Of a stretch of DNA of 6,708 nt, positions 4,376 through 6,708 are shown piece after piece (the first letter of the stretch is position 1; each line of letters begins with the position of its first letter). The stretch lies in contig JAFRCB010000127.1 in the NCBI GenBank assembly GCA_017404585.1, positions 1-6,708 on the forward strand, in the 5' to 3' direction. Below the pieces are notes generated by a model. That model saw nothing but the letters and a program-made list of their open reading frames with translations. It did no database searches and was not told the origin of the DNA. Position numbers and translations under genes: made by a program. The stretch comes from Lachnospiraceae bacterium. Lineage in GTDB: Bacteria > Bacillota > Clostridia > Lachnospirales > Lachnospiraceae.

Positions 4376-6322
4376 TCAGATATCGAGCGCAGCGTGATAG
4401 CCCCAGTAGACCGCATTGGTAATTGTTGAAACACGGGATGCGTCGCCGATCACGCGTACAAATGGCGCCGCGTCAAGCAGCTCATTCACAACATCGGTGC
4501 GGGATTTCTGGCCAAGCGCGCAGATAACGCTCGCGCCCGGAACAAGAACTTCATTATTGTCCTTGTCAGCGCAGACGACACCTTCAGATGTCACACGCAG
4601 AGCCCTGTGGCCCGTGTGTACCGTGACGTACTTGTCGATTTCTTTAAGCAGGAGCGGGCGGTGGCGGACATTTGCATCCGGCGCCAGAACGTCGCGCATC
4701 TCAACGAGCCTGACCTTCCTGCCCTCCATGCCGAGGTGGATCGCGCACTCGCAGCCGGCGAGACCGCCGCCCATGACGACGACCTCATCGCCGACCTTGT
4801 CTTTCTCTTTATAATAATTGTTGACAATGACAACATTTTCACCCTCAAGACCCGGAATCGGCGGGACCAGCGGGCTGGAGCCGACGGCGATGATCAAGGC
4901 ATCGGCATTTTCACGCTCCGCATATTCCTTCGTGACCTCCGTGTTCAGGCGGATCTCGACGCCGGCGTCGCGGCAGAACTTCGCGTAGGTGAGGGAGAGC
5001 TCGTACATCTCGTGCTTGAACGGCAGTGCCTGCTCGCTCTTCAGGATACCGCCAAGAGTGTCTTCTTTCTCGCACAGAATAACCTCATGTCCGCGGCGGG
5101 CAGCTGTCCATGCGGCATAAAGTCCGCCCGGGCCTCCGCCGGCGACCAGAACTTTCTTCTTTACCGGTGCCGGATAGACCTCATCGCCCTCCATCTCGCG
5201 GCCGATGATCGGGTTGACTGTGCAGCGGCGGGTGGATGTGGCGGCGCGCTCGGCCATGCATGTGAAGCAGCGCAGGCATTTGACAATATCACCGTCGCGG
5301 TTCTCTGTGACTTTTCTCGGAAGGAACGGGTCTGCCAGGAGCTGGCGTGCCATGTAGACGACGTCTGCCTTGCCGGACGCAATGATCTCCTCCATCTGCT
5401 CCGGGTCGGAGAGACCGCCAATCGTTGCGACCGGCTTGGAAACATGCTTCTTTATCTCAGCTGCGAGGAACACGTTGCGGCCGTGGTCCGTGAACATGGA
5501 CGGGTGTGTGATCCCGAACGTCTTCTGATAAGTTCCCGCGGAGACATGAATGAGGTCAACGTACGGCTCGACCAGTTTAGCGATCTCGATGCCTTCCTCG
5601 ATTCCGTAGCCCTCGTCGACGAATTCAGCACCGCTCATGCGGAACTCGATCGGGAAGAACGGTCCGACCGCTTCACGGATTGCTTTCAGCACTTCGATTG
5701 CAAATCTAGCCCTGTTCTCAATCGTTCCCCCATACTCATCTTCTCTCTTGTTGAACATCGGAGACAGGAACTGGTTGATCAACCAGCCGTGACCGCCGTG
5801 CACCATCAGCATTTCAAATCCCGCTCTCTTCACAAGTCCGGCCACATGAGCATAGGCACCGACGATCTCGTCAATCATATCCTTCGTGAGGGCTTTGACC
5901 TGAACGCCGTCAGCGCGCACTGTGTCCGACGGTCCCCACTGGCTCAGAGATTTCTGCTTGCTCTTGTCTGTCATATATGTTCCGGCGAACATGCCCGAAT
6001 GAGAGAGCTCAATCGACGGGATCGCGCCGTGGCGACGGATCGCGTCAGCCGTGTATGTCGCGGAGGCCAGAGAGTTCAGGATGCTCTCATCAAGATGGTA
6101 TGCGTGGGAGCCGTCCGTCTTCGGGTGTACCATCAGCTCGCTGACAGTGACGGCGCCGGCTCCGCCCTTTGCACGGAGTTCATAGAAGGCGGTGGATTTG
6201 GGTCCGATGCAGCCGTCATTTGCAATATCAGTGCCTCCCATGGGGGCTGAGAACATGCGGTTGCGGAAGGTCGTGCGTCCCAGTGTGATCGGGGAACAGA
6301 GATGCGGGTACTTTCTTTCCAT
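4376..6322 (-). CDS. NADH:flavin oxidoreductase, BaiCD/2,4-dienoyl-CoA reductase-like
   Basis: This is a cytoplasmic flavoenzyme of 648 residues in the 2,4-dienoyl-CoA reductase/trimethylamine dehydrogenase group, which includes the bile-acid enzymes BaiCD and BaiH. Such proteins pass electrons from NAD(P)H through FAD and a 4Fe-4S cluster to FMN and usually reduce activated C=C bonds. Residues 1-340 are an Old-Yellow-Enzyme barrel with HGGHGW (175-180), then QFLSP and DEYGG. The cluster ligands are C349, C352, C355 and C367, followed by VNP. The FAD GGGPGG motif is at 395-400 and a second nucleotide-binding GGGLAG at 518-523. VIGDA lies near 624-628. The domain set is complete. Trp180 occupies the position of the usual catalytic Tyr. 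The ATG at 6322 is chosen because AAAGGAG is 7 bases away; ATG 6328 would be 1 base away. Substrate is unknown: enones, steroids, bile acids or enoates are all possible. Confidence 0.93.
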   Translation of the reverse strand: MERKYPHLCSPITLGRTTFRNRMFSAPMGGTDIANDGCIGPKSTAFYELRAKGGAGAVTVSELMVHPKTDGSHAYHLDESILNSLASATYTADAIRRHGAIPSIELSHSGMFAGTYMTDKSKQKSLSQWGPSDTVRADGVQVKALTKDMIDEIVGAYAHVAGLVKRAGFEMLMVHGGHGWLINQFLSPMFNKREDEYGGTIENRARFAIEVLKAIREAVGPFFPIEFRMSGAEFVDEGYGIEEGIEIAKLVEPYVDLIHVSAGTYQKTFGITHPSMFTDHGRNVFLAAEIKKHVSKPVATIGGLSDPEQMEEIIASGKADVVYMARQLLADPFLPRKVTENRDGDIVKCLRCFTCMAERAATSTRRCTVNPIIGREMEGDEVYPAPVKKKVLVAGGGPGGLYAAWTAARRGHEVILCEKEDTLGGILKSEQALPFKHEMYELSLTYAKFCRDAGVEIRLNTEVTKEYAERENADALIIAVGSSPLVPPIPGLEGENVVIVNNYYKEKDKVGDEVVVMGGGLAGCECAIHLGMEGRKVRLVEMRDVLAPDANVRHRPLLLKEIDKYVTVHTGHRALRVTSEGVVCADKDNNEVLVPGASVICALGQKSRTDVVNELLDAAPFVRVIGDASRVSTITNAVYWGYHAALDI

Positions 6323-6329
6323 GGTCATA

Positions 6330-6336
6330 CTCCTTT
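6330..6336 (-). promoter_or_regulatory. Ribosome binding site fixing the ene-reductase start
   Basis: AAAGGAG, read leftward, lies 7 bases before the ATG at 6322 but only 1 base before the in-frame ATG at 6328. The longer frame that starts at 6388 would place this binding site inside the coding sequence and has no site of its own. The 648-residue start is therefore preferred. Confidence 0.8.
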
Positions 6337-6487
6337 TTGTGGTCGGGTAAAATCTTAATTCGTGGTTCCAATTTAGCACAAGGAGCACTTCGCTTCTTGT
6401 CTTATCCTGTTATATTTGTTCTTATTTTGTCTGAAGTTGCCTGTTTCTCACTGTCTATTATTCAGCTTTTCAAGCGGATGCAACTGA
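6337..6487 (-). other. Upstream region of the ene-reductase
   Basis: An AT-rich, apparently non-coding stretch lies between the ribosome binding site and the tandem array. A possible -10, TATAAC (6414-6409 leftward), lies about 85 bases before the start but has no clear -35. No operator-like dyad of convincing length is seen. At its right end ATCCGGCG (6487-6494) repeats the core of the palindromic element loops. Confidence 0.3.
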
Positions 6488-6708
6488 TCCGGCGAAAATC
6501 CTTGATTTTGATGCCTCCGCCATTGACTCGGTGAATCGCCCTAGGACCAAAGGCAGCAATCATGCTCAAAAATCAAGTTTTTGATGCCTCTGCCATTGAC
6601 CCGATGAAACCCACTAGGACCAAAGGCAGTAATCATGCTCAAAAATCAAGTTTTTGATGCCTCTGCCATTGACCCGATGAAACCCACCAGGACCAAAGGC
6701 AGCAATCA
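6488..6708. repeat. Tandem array of 73-base units, cut by the window edge
   Basis: Three full units (6488-6560, 6561-6633, 6634-6706) are followed by the first two bases of a fourth. Units 2 and 3 agree at 71 of 73 positions. Unit 1, at the array edge, agrees with unit 2 at about 55 of 73. Each unit has two dyads. In unit 2, TCAAAAA and TTTTTGA (6566-6572, 6578-6584) flank a 5-base loop. A longer arm pair, CTGCCATTGACCC with GGACCAAAGGCAG (6590-6629), pairs with G-U and one mismatch. In unit 1 the AT-rich arms are different bases but still pair (AAAATC/GATTTT, 6495-6509). The unit length is not a multiple of three and stops occur in several frames, so it is not a coding repeat. No spacer varies, so it is not CRISPR. 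Confidence 0.85.

Noticed and set aside
4205..4429. A 74-codon plus-strand frame between the small gene and the ene-reductase
   Set aside because: It starts at TTG without a ribosome binding site and crosses the terminator into the antisense of the ene-reductase.
4607..6250. A 547-codon open frame on the plus strand opposite the ene-reductase
   Set aside because: It lies wholly inside a complete, well-conserved flavoenzyme gene on the other strand and shows no family motif. It reads as a by-product of the codon usage of the real gene.
6323..6388. A 22-residue N-terminal extension of the ene-reductase
   Set aside because: The extension would include the AAAGGAG ribosome binding site and has no binding site of its own. 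Homologous proteins begin near the MERKYPHL start.
6488..6708. CRISPR array
   Set aside because: The whole 73-base unit is conserved, including the part that would be spacer, so it is a plain tandem repeat.

Overview
The window most likely comes from a gut-type Clostridia chromosome, probably Lachnospiraceae or a relative. The base composition is mixed, at about half G+C by eye. Ribosome binding sites are strong AGGAGG-like sequences. The gene set is two LysR regulators, a MATE exporter and a BaiCD/2,4-dienoyl-CoA-reductase-like flavoenzyme. The genus assignment is inference from these traits, not from a marker gene.

Layout, left to right. (1) Positions 1-244 hold a near-consensus promoter, a cluster of TATCGG/CCGATA half-sites over its start site, and a short leader for a LysR regulator (245-1159, +). 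(2) A second LysR regulator (1285-2157, -) converges on the first; an imperfect palindromic element fills the gap between them. (3) A 447-base divergent region separates the second regulator from a MATE-family transporter (2605-3963, +). (4) A second copy of the palindromic element starts inside the last MATE codons. It separates MATE from a convergent 33-residue Gly/Tyr-rich small protein gene (4064-4165, -). (5) After a rho-independent terminator comes a 648-residue FMN/4Fe-4S/FAD ene-reductase (4376-6322, -). (6) The right edge (6488-6708) is a tandem array of 73-base units that runs out of the window; each unit carries two potential hairpins.

How the genes work together: the second LysR regulator and MATE are divergent, so a regulator/efflux pair is plausible. 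The first LysR gene looks autoregulated, and its real target may be a divergent gene beyond the left edge. The ene-reductase is a single-gene transcription unit as far as can be seen. There is no sign of a phage, CRISPR array, transposase, or known defence or biosynthetic cluster. The most unusual content is intergenic: the paired palindromic element between convergent genes, the small tyrosine-rich protein with its flanking inverted repeat, and the structured 73-base tandem array.
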